From assembly GCA_002300355.1 (NCBI GenBank), contig NSGV01000001.1, forward strand, positions 3,906,001-3,970,000: DNA of 64,000 nucleotides, read 5' to 3'. Below the pieces are notes generated by a model. That model was not told the DNA's origin. It ran no database searches and saw nothing but the letters and a program-made list of their open reading frames with translations. Positions 8,530 to 16,771 of the stretch are shown here, in pieces; the stretch's first letter is position 1; each line of letters begins with the position of its first letter. This stretch comes from Streptomyces sp. TLI_235. Its GTDB lineage: Bacteria; Actinomycetota; Actinomycetes; Streptomycetales; Streptomycetaceae. The position numbers and the translations under genes were made by a program.

Positions 8530-9069
8530 TCAGAGGCCCAGGTCGTCCAGGGTGTAGGCGGTGATGTACGGCAGGCCGGTCTCCGCGATCGCCGGGGCGG
8601 CACCGCGCTCCACGATCACCGCGACACCGACCACCTCGGCGCCCGCCTCGCGCAGCGCCTCCACGGCGGTGAGCACCGAACCGCCGGTGGTGGAGGTGTC
8701 CTCGACCGCCAGCACGCGGCGGCCCTTGACGTCCGGGCCCTCGATCCGGCGCTGCAGGCCGTGCGCCTTGCCGGCCTTGCGGACCACGAACGCGTCCAGC
8801 TTCCGGCCGCGGGCCGCGGCGGCGTGCAGCATCGCGGCGGCCACCGGGTCGGCGCCCAGGGTCAGACCGCCGACCGCGTCGAACTCGAGGTCCGCGGCCG
8901 CGTCCAGCATCACCCGGCCGACCAGCGGCGCCGCCTCGGCGTCCAGCGTGATCCGGCGCAGGTCGACGTAGTAGTCGGCCTCCAGACCGGAGGAGAGGGT
9001 GACCTTGCCGTGCACGACGGCCTTGTCCTTGATCTGCGCCAGCAGGGCGTCGCGGTCCTCAGTGCTCAT
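8530..9069 (-). CDS. pyrE: orotate phosphoribosyltransferase
   Basis: The 179-residue enzyme joins orotate to PRPP to give orotidine 5'-phosphate, the fifth step of UMP synthesis. The PRPP-binding motif VLAVEDTSTTGG is at residues 119-130. The substrate loop region FVVRKAGKAHG near residue 95 and the N-terminal LSSGLEADYYVDLR are typical of PyrE. Length matches the short bacterial form. It starts at ATG 9069, 32 bp downstream of the CoxG-like gene on the same strand, so the two are probably co-transcribed. Confidence 0.95.
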   Translation of the reverse strand: MSTEDRDALLAQIKDKAVVHGKVTLSSGLEADYYVDLRRITLDAEAAPLVGRVMLDAAADLEFDAVGGLTLGADPVAAAMLHAAAARGRKLDAFVVRKAGKAHGLQRRIEGPDVKGRRVLAVEDTSTTGGSVLTAVEALREAGAEVVGVAVIVERGAAPAIAETGLPYITAYTLDDLGL

Positions 9070-9101
9070 GAGCAGCCAGTCTAAGGGCCGCCGCCCGCCG
9101 C

Positions 9102-10241
9102 TCAGCGACGGCGCAGCGCCCGCACCAGCACCACCGCACCGCCGATCAGCGCCACCCCGCCGCCGATCACCCAGGGCATCGCGCTCCGCTCGCCGGCCCC
9201 GCCGGTGAGCAGGGTCGGCTCCGCGCCGCCCCAGCGGCTCGCCGCCCGGGCCCGGGCACTGCGGGCCGGGGGAGTGGGCGCGTACCGGCCGTGCGGCGGA
9301 GCGTGGTCCACCTCCTCCGCCGAACGGCCCACGATCGACCGCCGTACCGGACCGGACATCGCCGGCTCCGGCTGGTACTCGAACGGCGCGGGCTCCGAAT
9401 CCGGCGAGGGCAGCGGCTCGTCCTCGTCCGAGAAGGCGATCAGATCCGACAGGTCGTCGTCGAGGTCCCGCACGGCGTGGTCGTCCAGGTACACGACGGT
9501 CGCCCCGGGCTCCTCCTCGGCCGCGGCCTCGTCCGGCTCCTCGGTCTCGTCCGGCTCCTCGGTCTCGTCGGACTCCTCGGCCTGGGATTCTTCGGTCTCG
9601 GACTCCTCGGCCTCTGCGGCGGCTTCCCGAGACTCCTCGGGCTGCTCGGCCTCCTGCTCCTCCGCGGCCTCGGCGGCGGCCTCCAGCGGAGCCTCGACGG
9701 CGGGCTCGTCCGCCTGCGCGGCCGGCTCCGGCTCCGCGGCTGCGGTCTGCTCGGTGTCCGCGGTCTCGTCGTCCGGCAGGGACAGGACGGTCTCCGGGCC
9801 GGCGCCGGCCTCGACGGCGAGCGCGGCGGCCACACGGTCGAGGAGGCGGCGGCCCGCTGTCCGCAGGACGTCATCCGGGAACTCGGCGAGGCGCCCCTCG
9901 GCGCTCAGGTCGCCGGCGAAGCGCAGCACGCTGCCGTCCGCGTGCTCGTGCACGCTGACCCGCACGGTCGCGGTGACCTCGGCGGAGCCCCGCACCTCCT
10001 CGCCCTCGGCGAGTGCGGTGAGCACTCCCTCGCGGCCGGGGATCAGTGACAGCGAGCCCCGGTAGGTGATGGTGGAGCCCCCGACGCGCAGCTTCAGCCG
10101 GCCGTCGACCTGCCCGTCCGGGGTGCGGGCTGTCCCGGCGTCGGTGCTCAGACCGGGGACGCAGCGGGCCAGCAGCTCGCTGTCCTGCAGGACCTGCCGG
10201 ACGGCGTTGGCCGGCAGCGGGACGACAACCTCATGCTCCAT
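9102..10241 (-). CDS. CoxG-like SRPBCC protein with acidic linker and C-terminal membrane anchor
   Basis: The 379-residue protein has three parts. Residues 1-145 form an SRPBCC/CoxG-type domain (LPANAVRQVLQDSELLARCVPGL, later GRLAEFPDDVLRTAGRRLLDRVAAAL), a fold that binds hydrophobic ligands. Residues 170-270 are an extremely acidic stretch rich in E, A and S (repeats such as DETEEPDETEEPDE), probably disordered. The C-terminus has one hydrophobic segment (WVIGGGVALIGGAVVLV) followed by ALRRR, a tail anchor. CoxG is known from CO dehydrogenase maturation, but no cox genes are here. It is conserved next to pyrE in streptomycetes as I recall. Function unknown. Confidence 0.75.
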   Translation of the reverse strand: MEHEVVVPLPANAVRQVLQDSELLARCVPGLSTDAGTARTPDGQVDGRLKLRVGGSTITYRGSLSLIPGREGVLTALAEGEEVRGSAEVTATVRVSVHEHADGSVLRFAGDLSAEGRLAEFPDDVLRTAGRRLLDRVAAALAVEAGAGPETVLSLPDDETADTEQTAAAEPEPAAQADEPAVEAPLEAAAEAAEEQEAEQPEESREAAAEAEESETEESQAEESDETEEPDETEEPDEAAAEEEPGATVVYLDDHAVRDLDDDLSDLIAFSDEDEPLPSPDSEPAPFEYQPEPAMSGPVRRSIVGRSAEEVDHAPPHGRYAPTPPARSARARAASRWGGAEPTLLTGGAGERSAMPWVIGGGVALIGGAVVLVRALRRR

Positions 10242-10391
10242 ACCGGCGAGCCTACCTACCCCGGTGCCCGGTGCGGGGGGTTGGCGTCGGGTCGGTCGGC
10301 GGACGTTCCCCAGCTGTACACGGACGGCCCCGGAACCCCGGCCCGGTGGCCCGCGCGGCGGGGCGGCCCGGGCCGACCCCCGCCGTGGGGG

Positions 10392-12032
10392 TCAGCCGAG
10401 CAGCCGGTACGGCGCCGGCAGCCGGGCGGGCCGCCGGGCCGCGAGGCGGGCGGCGGACTCGCGGAGCCCGTCGGTGGTGAGGGCCCGGGGCGGCGGGGCG
10501 TCGCGGCCGAGGGAGAGCACGGGCTGGCTGCGGGCGGCCAGCAGGAAGGCCGGGCCGGGCTGCGCCGCGGCGTGCGGGCAGGACGGCGGCGCTCCGGGCG
10601 GTGCCTGGTAGGCGACGGTGCGCAGGCCGTCGGCGCGCAGCCCCGCCTCGGCGGTCCACAGCCCCCGGGCGACCGGGCCGCCGCGGACCGCGAGGCGGCC
10701 GCCCGGGGCCAGCCGGCCGGCCGCCAGTCCGAAGAACTCCTGGCTGTGCGCCCTCCGGCCGTCGTCCCCGTGCGGCACCGGCAGGTCGGAGACGATCACG
10801 TCGAAGGCCGCGCCGCGCGACCCTCCGGCGCGGCGCAGCCAGGCCATCGGCTCGGCGTGCACGAGCCGAACCCGGGGATCGTCGTAGGCGTGCCCGGTGA
10901 GGGCGGCAAGGGCCGGGTCGCGGCGGACGAGCGAGGTGAGCGCCGCGTCCGGCTCGACCACGACGACCTCGCGGACGGCCGAGTGCCGGAGCACCTCGCG
11001 CACCGCGGGCCCGCCGCCGCCGAGCACCAGGACCCGGCCGTTGGGGGCGCCGGCCAGCGCCGGGTGGACCAGGGCCTCGCTCTCCCGGTACTCGTCAGGG
11101 CCGCAGACGGCCAGCCGCCCGCCGACGAAGAGCTCCAGCGGGCCGGCCGCGCCGGGGCCGCCGGCCAGCACGATCTCCTGGTCGCGTCCCGGTACGGCGA
11201 GGCGGATCTGCGCCCCGTACAGGGCCTGCCGGGCCGCCCGCTCGATGGCGCCGGTGAAGGCTGCCGCGCAGGCCAGGACGGCGAGCACCAGGCCGCAGCC
11301 CGCCCAGAGCAGCAGCCGGGCCCGCGGCGGGGGCTCCTCGCGGAACAGCCACAGCACCACGGCCGCGCCGGCCACCGCGTTGACGGCGCCGGTGGCGAGC
11401 GCGCCGGCGGCCGGGCCGAGGGTGGGCAGCAGCAGGAACGGGAAGGCCAGGCCGCCGATCAGCGCACCCACGTAGTCGGCGGCGAACAGGTCGGCGACCG
11501 CCCGTCCGGCGTGCTCCCGGCGGATGCGCTGGACGAGTGTCATCAGCAGCGGGATCTCGGCGCCGATCAGCACCCCGATCAGGAAGGTGGTGGCGGTCAG
11601 TCCGGCGGCGGCGCTCCGGTGACCGTCCAGCCAGGCCCAGCAGGAGTACAGCGCGAGGACGGACAGCCCGCCGGTGAGCGCCAGTGCGCACTCCACCAGG
11701 GCGAAGGAGGTGGCGGGGCGGCCGGCCAGCCGTTTGGCGAGCAGCGAGCCGACGCCCATCGCGAAGACCATCACGGACAGCACCAGCGAGGTCTGGGTGA
11801 CCGAGTCGCCGAGCAGGGTCTGTCCGACCGCGACGAGTTCCAGCTCGTAGACGAGCCCGCAGGCGGCGCAGACGAAGGCGGCCAGCAGGACCAGGGGCCT
11901 GGCCAGCCGTTGGCGCAGGCCGGGCGGCGCGGCACCGCCGGTCCACGGCCGGGTGAGGGCCCGGACGCGGGGTGCTTCGGCGCCGTCGTCGAGGCCCGGC
12001 CGAGCGGGTGGATCCGCCGAACGGTTGATCAT
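10392..12032 (-). CDS. membrane-bound spermidine synthase-like protein
   Basis: The ATG at 12032 is preferred over a TTG two codons upstream. The roughly 546-residue protein has an N-terminal half with about seven or eight membrane helices (LVLLAAFVCAACGLVYELELVAVG and later segments). The C-terminal half is a spermidine-synthase-like Rossmann domain: GRVLVLGGGGPAVREVLRH binds the nucleotide cofactor, VVVEPDAALTSLVR is the acidic ribose-binding strand, and FDVIVSDLPVPH is the catalytic-strand motif. Soluble relatives transfer aminopropyl groups to putrescine. Membrane-fused versions are common in actinobacteria and mostly untested. The neighbouring DUF2617 gene is on the same strand, 154 bp upstream. 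Confidence 0.85.
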   Translation of the reverse strand: MINRSADPPARPGLDDGAEAPRVRALTRPWTGGAAPPGLRQRLARPLVLLAAFVCAACGLVYELELVAVGQTLLGDSVTQTSLVLSVMVFAMGVGSLLAKRLAGRPATSFALVECALALTGGLSVLALYSCWAWLDGHRSAAAGLTATTFLIGVLIGAEIPLLMTLVQRIRREHAGRAVADLFAADYVGALIGGLAFPFLLLPTLGPAAGALATGAVNAVAGAAVVLWLFREEPPPRARLLLWAGCGLVLAVLACAAAFTGAIERAARQALYGAQIRLAVPGRDQEIVLAGGPGAAGPLELFVGGRLAVCGPDEYRESEALVHPALAGAPNGRVLVLGGGGPAVREVLRHSAVREVVVVEPDAALTSLVRRDPALAALTGHAYDDPRVRLVHAEPMAWLRRAGGSRGAAFDVIVSDLPVPHGDDGRRAHSQEFFGLAAGRLAPGGRLAVRGGPVARGLWTAEAGLRADGLRTVAYQAPPGAPPSCPHAAAQPGPAFLLAARSQPVLSLGRDAPPPRALTTDGLRESAARLAARRPARLPAPYRLLG

Positions 12033-12186
12033 GCACAAACGCTAGCGACATCGACCGCCCGCGGCGGCACCCCTTCGAAGGACACCGCACCAGACGGAGT
12101 TGACGGTTCGTCGGCGATTCAGGGCGGTGGTGCTCCGTTCGCGTGAACCGGCGGGTTCGGCGCGAATCGTCCGGCGCCCGGGCGCG

Positions 12187-12732
12187 TCACCCGGCGCCGC
12201 CCTGCAGCACCAGCGAGGAGCGGGTGCACACCAGCCGGCCCTCCTGCGGGTAGGCGTGCCAGGTGCGCCAGAGCACCCGCCGCTCCTCGCACTGGGCGAC
12301 CAGGGCGGTGAAGGCGCACGGGTCGCCGGGGAAGATGCCCGCCAGGCCGTGCGGGTGCTCGGCCACCAGGGCCAGCAGCTCCTGGGCGCGGGCGGCGAAG
12401 GTGTGCGCCGGCAGCTCCTCGATCCGGGCCGCGAACTCGTACTCCCATCCGGCCACCCGTTCCGCCACCCGGGCGGGCAGCGGGGTGCGCCGGCCGGGCA
12501 GGCAGGCCACCGTCTCCAGGCAGTCCCCGGGTCCGGCGGCCACCACGACCTGGTGCGAGGCGCCGAGCAGGCGCAGCTGCAGGGTGGCCGCGCCGCGTCC
12601 GGCCCCGCTGCCGGCCGGGGGGTCGAAGCTCAGCTCCCGCACGGCCAGCGCGGGCAGCGGCTCGCCGCCCAACTGCCAGGCGAGGTCGCCGGCGCGGGTG
12701 TCCGTGTACGAGGTCTGCAGTGTGGTGAGCAT
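12187..12732 (-). CDS. DUF2617 family protein
   Basis: The 181-residue protein fits the DUF2617 family of actinobacteria: LTTLQTSYTDTRAGDLAWQLG at the N-terminus, LRLLGASHQVVV, WRTWHAYPQEGRLVCTRS at the C-terminus. There is no signal peptide or membrane segment. It is probably transcribed with the spermidine-synthase-like gene. No biochemical function is known for the family. Confidence 0.8.
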   Translation of the reverse strand: MLTTLQTSYTDTRAGDLAWQLGGEPLPALAVRELSFDPPAGSGAGRGAATLQLRLLGASHQVVVAAGPGDCLETVACLPGRRTPLPARVAERVAGWEYEFAARIEELPAHTFAARAQELLALVAEHPHGLAGIFPGDPCAFTALVAQCEERRVLWRTWHAYPQEGRLVCTRSSLVLQGGAG

Positions 12733-13194
12733 GCTCGGCTCCGCGTTTCAAACTCCGTAACGCGCCCGCCGTCAGCGTCCGACACCACCGAAGGGCCGGC
12801 GTTCGAGGCTGTGCGGTCCAGGACGCGGCCGACCGTGGAAGGAAGGATTCCGGCTGGAGACTCAGCAGCAGAGAAGCACGAATTCTGCGGGTCCGTCGGG
12901 GATTTACCCATCCTGGACCAGCATTCACCGTTCCGGGTGGAGTCGCCGGAGCGCCCCGCTCATTCGGGGTGTCGACTCTGCAAACCGTGTTCCCATGCAC
13001 CCGCGCACGCGCCGTCCGCGCCGGGGGTGCGCCCGCGTACCCGATCGCGCGGAACCGTACGGGGAGCCGAGTCGTCTACCGGGGCGGCACCAGGCACATG
13101 TCCGTTCGGAGTCGGGGGTTGGGCGTTGTCGATCGAGGTGCCGTCCGACCTTGTGCGGATCACGGATCGCCTCGGTGGAATGCGGTGAATTCTG
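12733..13194. other. intergenic stretch between divergent genes
   Basis: This 462-base gap lies between the DUF2617 gene (minus) and the small gene at 13195 (plus) and must hold both promoters. I see no convincing ORF, hairpin or repeat. The right-hand end is less GC-rich than the surroundings. Confidence 0.5.
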
Positions 13195-13515
13195 ATGGGA
13201 TGGACGGCTTGGGAGATTCCCGGCTGGCATGAGGACGAGCGGCTCCGGGAGTTCTACAGGAACGCTTTCCATCCGGAGCTGGTCGACGACATCGCGGTGT
13301 ATCGCGATTCTGCGCGGGACGGCGGCCCGTACGCGGACCGGCTGCGCGCGAGCCTGGAATACCTGCTGGACGAGCGGCCCGCGTCGATCAAGGAGTGGTG
13401 GAGCCTCACCCGGTACTCGTTCCAGGCGGAGGACGAACTCTACGGATTTCTCGCCGATGTCCACGCCTGTTTCTACGGCGATCGCGCCGAGCCGCCGATC
13501 GCTCCTGCGCCCTGA
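13195..13515 (+). CDS. small acidic protein, possibly immunity-like (unassigned)
   Basis: This 106-residue soluble protein is rich in W, Y and F and acidic residues (EFYRNAFHPELVDDIAVYRDS, IKEWWSLTRYSFQAEDELYGFLADVHACFYGD). I do not recognise it firmly. Its size and pattern are similar to small immunity-type proteins of polymorphic toxin systems, but this is only an impression. What can be seen directly is that the DNA just downstream (13559-13806) encodes a degraded copy of the same protein, so the gene has been duplicated in tandem. No toxin gene is adjacent. The start is ATG 13195 with only a weak ribosome site. Confidence 0.65.
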   Translation: MGWTAWEIPGWHEDERLREFYRNAFHPELVDDIAVYRDSARDGGPYADRLRASLEYLLDERPASIKEWWSLTRYSFQAEDELYGFLADVHACFYGDRAEPPIAPAP

Positions 13516-13558
13516 CGAGTGCCGGGCGTGGACCGGCGCTTCGTGCTTCTGCGCGGGC

Positions 13559-13806
13559 ATCCTCGGGGTCGAGGCGGTCGATGACCTCGGCGAGTTGCGC
13601 GACACGTTCGACGCCGCCCGGCCCGACTACCGCGACGTCATCAGGGCGGCCTGCTGCACGTGGTGAAGAACCGTCCGCTGTCGGTGGACCAGTGGTACCG
13701 GCTGACCCATGTGCGCTTTCCCGGCCAGCAGCAGCCGACCGCTTACCCGGCTCGGGTCCATGCCTGCCCCTTCGACAACTTCGGTGCCGTGCCGCCGGCC
13801 CCCGGT
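13559..13806 (+). pseudogene. frameshifted tandem copy of the 13195-13515 gene
   Basis: One frame encodes ILGVEAVDDLGELRDTFD...DYRDVI up to about 13642. The next frame continues GGLLHVVKNRPLSVDQWYRLTHVRF and later RVHAC. Joined at about 13642, these align along the intact neighbour: HPELVDDIAVYRD, LEYLLDERPASIKEWWSLTRYSF and DVHAC. One frameshift and the lack of an N-terminal start make it non-functional, unless the shift is a sequencing error. The limits are approximate. It runs up to the aminotransferase gene end at 13818. Confidence 0.7.
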
Positions 13807-13817
13807 GGCGCGCGCTC

Positions 13818-14978
13818 TCAGAGCCGCCGAAGCCGCTCGACGGCATCCTGGAGGACCTCGTCGCGCTTGCAGAAGGTGAAGCGGACGAGGGAGCGGCCCT
13901 CGTCGGTGTTGTCGTAGAAGACGGCGTTCGGGATGGCGACCACGCCGCAGCGCTCGGGGAGGGAGCGGCAGAACTCCACACCGTCCTTCTCGCCGATCGG
14001 GGTGATGTCGGCGGTGATGAAGTACGTGCCCTCGGGGACGAAGACCCGGAAGCCGGCCTCGGCCAGGCCGCCGGCCAGCAGGTCGCGCTTGCGGAGCAGG
14101 TCGGCGCGGAAGCCCGCGAAGTACTCGTCGGGCAGCCGCAGCGCCTCGGCGACGGCGTACTGGAACGGCCCGGCGGAGACGTACGTCAGGTACTGCTTCG
14201 CGGTGCGGACGGCCGCCACCAGCTCCGGGGCGGCGGTGACCCAGCCGACCTTCCAGCCGGTGAAGGAGAAGGTCTTGCCGGCCGAGGAGATCGAGACGGT
14301 GCGCTCGCGCATCCCCGGCAGGGCCGCGATCGGGTGGTGGCCGCCGCTGAACACCAGGTGCTCGTAGACCTCGTCCGCGACCACCAACAGGTCGTGCTCG
14401 ACCGCGAGTTCGGCGATGGCGCGGAGCTCGTCGGGGCTCAGCACCAGACCGGTCGGGTTGTGCGGGGTGTTGATCAGCAGCAGCCGGGTGCGCGGGGTGA
14501 TCAGCGCGCGCAGCTCGTCCAGGTCGGGACGGAAGGCCGGCGGGCGCAGGGTGAGCGGCACCCGGGTGGCCCCGGCCATCGCGATGCAGGCGGCGTACGA
14601 GTCGTAGAAGGGTTCGAAGGCGATGACCTCGTCGCCCGGCTCCAGCAGGGCGAGCAGGGCCGCCGCGATGGCCTCCGTGGCGCCGGCGGTGACCAGCACC
14701 TCGGTGTCCGGGTCCCAGGAGAGGCCGTGGAAGCGCCGTTGGTGCTCGGCGACCGCTGCCCGCAGCTCCGGGATGCCGGGGCCGGGCGGGTACTGGTTGC
14801 CGCGGCCCTCCCGCAGCGCCCGCACCGCCGCCTCGCGGACCTCCTCCGGACCGTCGGTGTCCGGAAAGCCCTGTCCGAGGTTGATCGACCCGGTCGCCGT
14901 GGCCAGCGCGGACATCTCCGCGAAGATCGTCGTGCCCAGGCCGGACAGGCGGCGGTTGAGCAGGGGCCGGGCTTCCAT
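13818..14978 (-). CDS. PLP-dependent class I/II aminotransferase
   Basis: I take ATG 14978 (MEARPLLNRRLSGLG) rather than the longer open frame, because homologues start here. The 386-residue enzyme has the fold-type I pattern: NLGQGFPDTDGP near residue 33, TPHNPTG in mid-protein, ADEVYEHL, and SSAGKTFSFTGWKVGW with the PLP lysine. FTFCKRDE near the end holds the carboxylate-binding arginine region. The sequence resembles the YbdL/kynurenine-type and succinyldiaminopimelate (DapC-type) transaminases. In this chromosomal context of streptomycetes it is usually annotated only as an aminotransferase, so I leave the substrate open. Confidence 0.9.
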   Translation of the reverse strand: MEARPLLNRRLSGLGTTIFAEMSALATATGSINLGQGFPDTDGPEEVREAAVRALREGRGNQYPPGPGIPELRAAVAEHQRRFHGLSWDPDTEVLVTAGATEAIAAALLALLEPGDEVIAFEPFYDSYAACIAMAGATRVPLTLRPPAFRPDLDELRALITPRTRLLLINTPHNPTGLVLSPDELRAIAELAVEHDLLVVADEVYEHLVFSGGHHPIAALPGMRERTVSISSAGKTFSFTGWKVGWVTAAPELVAAVRTAKQYLTYVSAGPFQYAVAEALRLPDEYFAGFRADLLRKRDLLAGGLAEAGFRVFVPEGTYFITADITPIGEKDGVEFCRSLPERCGVVAIPNAVFYDNTDEGRSLVRFTFCKRDEVLQDAVERLRRL

Positions 14979-15067
14979 GGCGTCTCCAGCGGTGTCGTCG
15001 GCGGCTGGGCCCACCGTAGTGCCCGGGCCGGGCCGTTCCCAGCGGCCCGCGCGGCGGCCGGGAACAG

Positions 15068-15108
15068 GTCGGGCCCGCACCCCGGCGAACCGGTGGTGCG
15101 GGCCCGAC
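15068..15108 (-). terminator. terminator after the YbjN gene
   Basis: GTCGGGCCCGCACC at 15068-15081 pairs perfectly with GGTGCGGGCCCGAC at 15095-15108 around a 13-base loop, directly after the minus-strand YbjN stop codon. Confidence 0.8.
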
Positions 15109-15124
15109 CGCGGGCCTGGCGGGA

Positions 15125-15676
15125 TCAGGCGTCCTCGCCGCCGTCCTCGGGCTTGTCGCCCTCCTCGATGTCGTCCTGCAGGCCGAGGCGCTCGATCATC
15201 CACTGCTCGAAGCCGACCGAGGCCTGCGTCCAGTTCGCGGTAGTGGTCACGAAGTACTCCAGGCTCACACCGGTGCCGACGATCATCTGCGACTCGCCGA
15301 TCAGGCGGACGACGCCGTCCTCGTGGGTGTGGGTGTAGACCTTCGGCCAGAGGGTCTCGCGGTTCCACTCGTCGACGAGGTCGAGGATCTCGCCCTTGCG
15401 CTCCAGCGGGTACGCGCGGTCGTAGAAGGCGCGGACCGCGAAGAGCTCCTTCTGGTCGCCGCGGAACATGTAGTAGACGCGGAAGCCGTCCCAGGGAGCG
15501 GTGAGGTCGCCCTCCTCGTCGATCACGTGCTTCAGCTGCATCTGGTCCAGCAGCTGCGCCACCAGGTTCTGGTCCGGCACGATCACCGGCGGCGGGCCTG
15601 CGGGGGCGCCGCCGGGCTGGCCGCCCTGCGGCGGCTGGGCGCCGAACGACGGGATGGACGACGGGTCGATGCTCAT
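15125..15676 (-). CDS. YbjN domain protein
   Basis: The start is ATG 15676 (MSIDPSSIPSF). The 183-residue protein has a flexible proline/glycine-rich N-terminus (residues 1-35). It then has a YbjN-type type-III-secretion-chaperone-like fold with LAQLLDQMQLKHVIDEEGDL, WDGFRVYYMFRG and a C-terminal helix with GFEQWMIERLGL. YbjN proteins in enterobacteria affect stress and motility; in actinobacteria they are conserved but not understood. It is soluble and transcribed alone. Confidence 0.82.
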   Translation of the reverse strand: MSIDPSSIPSFGAQPPQGGQPGGAPAGPPPVIVPDQNLVAQLLDQMQLKHVIDEEGDLTAPWDGFRVYYMFRGDQKELFAVRAFYDRAYPLERKGEILDLVDEWNRETLWPKVYTHTHEDGVVRLIGESQMIVGTGVSLEYFVTTTANWTQASVGFEQWMIERLGLQDDIEEGDKPEDGGEDA

Positions 15677-15768
15677 GGGGTCCTCAATCTCACAGCACGG
15701 GGAGTGGTCGGCGATGAGAGACCGCCTCCATGTCCCATCCTGCCTCATCGGGCGCCCCGGGCACAGGG

Positions 15769-15808
15769 CCTCCCGGCGGCGGCGGGGCGTGCCGCCGCCG
15801 TCGGGAGG
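15769..15808 (-). terminator. terminator after the crystallin-like gene
   Basis: CCTCCCG with a following CGG-rich arm pairs with a matching arm ending CGGGAGG; the stem is about 16 bp with mismatches. It lies just after the stop codon of the minus-strand secreted-protein gene. Confidence 0.7.
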
Positions 15809-15817
15809 TCGCCCTGG

Positions 15818-16171
15818 TCAGAAGATCTGAAGCCAGCGGACGGTGCCCTCGGCCCCGTTGTCGTAGTAGTGGTCGTCCTCCCAGGTCCACGGGTCGAGGT
15901 GCCGGGTGACCCCGCCGTTGACGCTGGTGTAGTAGTACAGCAGGTTGTTGCCGGAGTAAATGTTGTCGACGTTGTAGATGGTCACGTCGGCGTAGCCCGC
16001 GTTGGCGAAGCACAGGTGGCCGGACCACCCGTAGTTGTAGATGTTGACGAAATCCGACCGTCCGGCGCAGTTGACCCGGTTGATCGCCGAGGCGCCGGTG
16101 GCGGGCAGGGCGAGGACGAGGGCTGCTGCGGCTGCCGCGGTGAGGGCGGCCTGGCTCCAGCGGAGTCTCAT
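15818..16171 (-). CDS. secreted beta/gamma-crystallin-like (SKLP-type) protein
   Basis: ATG 16171 gives a 117-residue precursor with a signal peptide (MRLRWSQAALTAAAAAALVLALPATGASA). The mature part of about 88 residues reads INRVNCAGRSDFVNIYNYGWSGHLCFANAGYADVTIYNVDNIYSGNN. The pattern of aromatic residues, two cysteines and CFANAG/IYNV resembles the Streptomyces killer-toxin-like protein (SKLP) family with a beta/gamma-crystallin fold. SKLP is reported to harm yeast and fungal cells; whether this one does is unknown. It is transcribed alone and followed by its own hairpin. An earlier in-frame start exists but would put the signal peptide in mid-protein. Confidence 0.8.
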   Translation of the reverse strand: MRLRWSQAALTAAAAAALVLALPATGASAINRVNCAGRSDFVNIYNYGWSGHLCFANAGYADVTIYNVDNIYSGNNLLYYYTSVNGGVTRHLDPWTWEDDHYYDNGAEGTVRWLQIF

Positions 16172-16465
16172 GCGGTCACCGTTCTGTGCGGGGCCGGCGG
16201 GCCGGCCGGGGTCGGTCGTGGCCGACCGGATACTCGCAACCGGGCTGCCCGGTCGCCCAGGTGGTTGACCGGACGTTGGCGGGCAGAACGCCCGGTGGCC
16301 GCCGACAAACCAGACGCTTGAGTGATTCATGTCACGCCGTAGACGATCCGAACGCGTTGCCGCCCGCCACGGCGGCGGTTAGTTTGCGGTGCAACCCTCC
16401 CGGCGGCGCCAAGTTGCGCCGCCGGACGTCCGGTTGGGTGCATCGACTGACGAGGGAGTCGTACG

Positions 16466-16771
16466 GTGGGGGATTTCGGGACGGGGGCGTCGCAGGACCG
16501 GCTGGGGATGCTGCTGCGCAGCCACCGGCTGGACCGGGGGATGACCCAGGAGGAGCTGGGGGCGGCGTCCGGCATGAGCGTGCGGTCGATCCGGGACCTG
16601 GAACGCGGGGTCTCCTGCCCGCGGATCTCGACGCTCCGGCTGCTCGCGCACACCTGGCAGCTGACCGAGGCGCAGCGTGCCGAACTGCACCGGCTGGCGC
16701 GCGCCAAGCGGGACGGCGCCGTCGCGCTCCGCGACGGCGCCGCGCACCGCGACAGCGGGGTACGGCCGTGA
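16466..16771 (+). CDS. XRE-type HTH regulator
   Basis: The GTG at 16466 follows GAGGGAG. The 101-residue protein is essentially one helix-turn-helix domain: LGMLLRSHRLDRGMTQEELGAASGMSVRSIRDLERGVSCPRISTLRLLAHTWQL. This resembles the N-terminal HTH found in many Streptomyces XRE and SARP/ATPase regulators, but the protein stops after the domain. It overlaps the lipoprotein gene by GTGA, so the two are translationally coupled. Confidence 0.85.
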   Translation: MGDFGTGASQDRLGMLLRSHRLDRGMTQEELGAASGMSVRSIRDLERGVSCPRISTLRLLAHTWQLTEAQRAELHRLARAKRDGAVALRDGAAHRDSGVRP

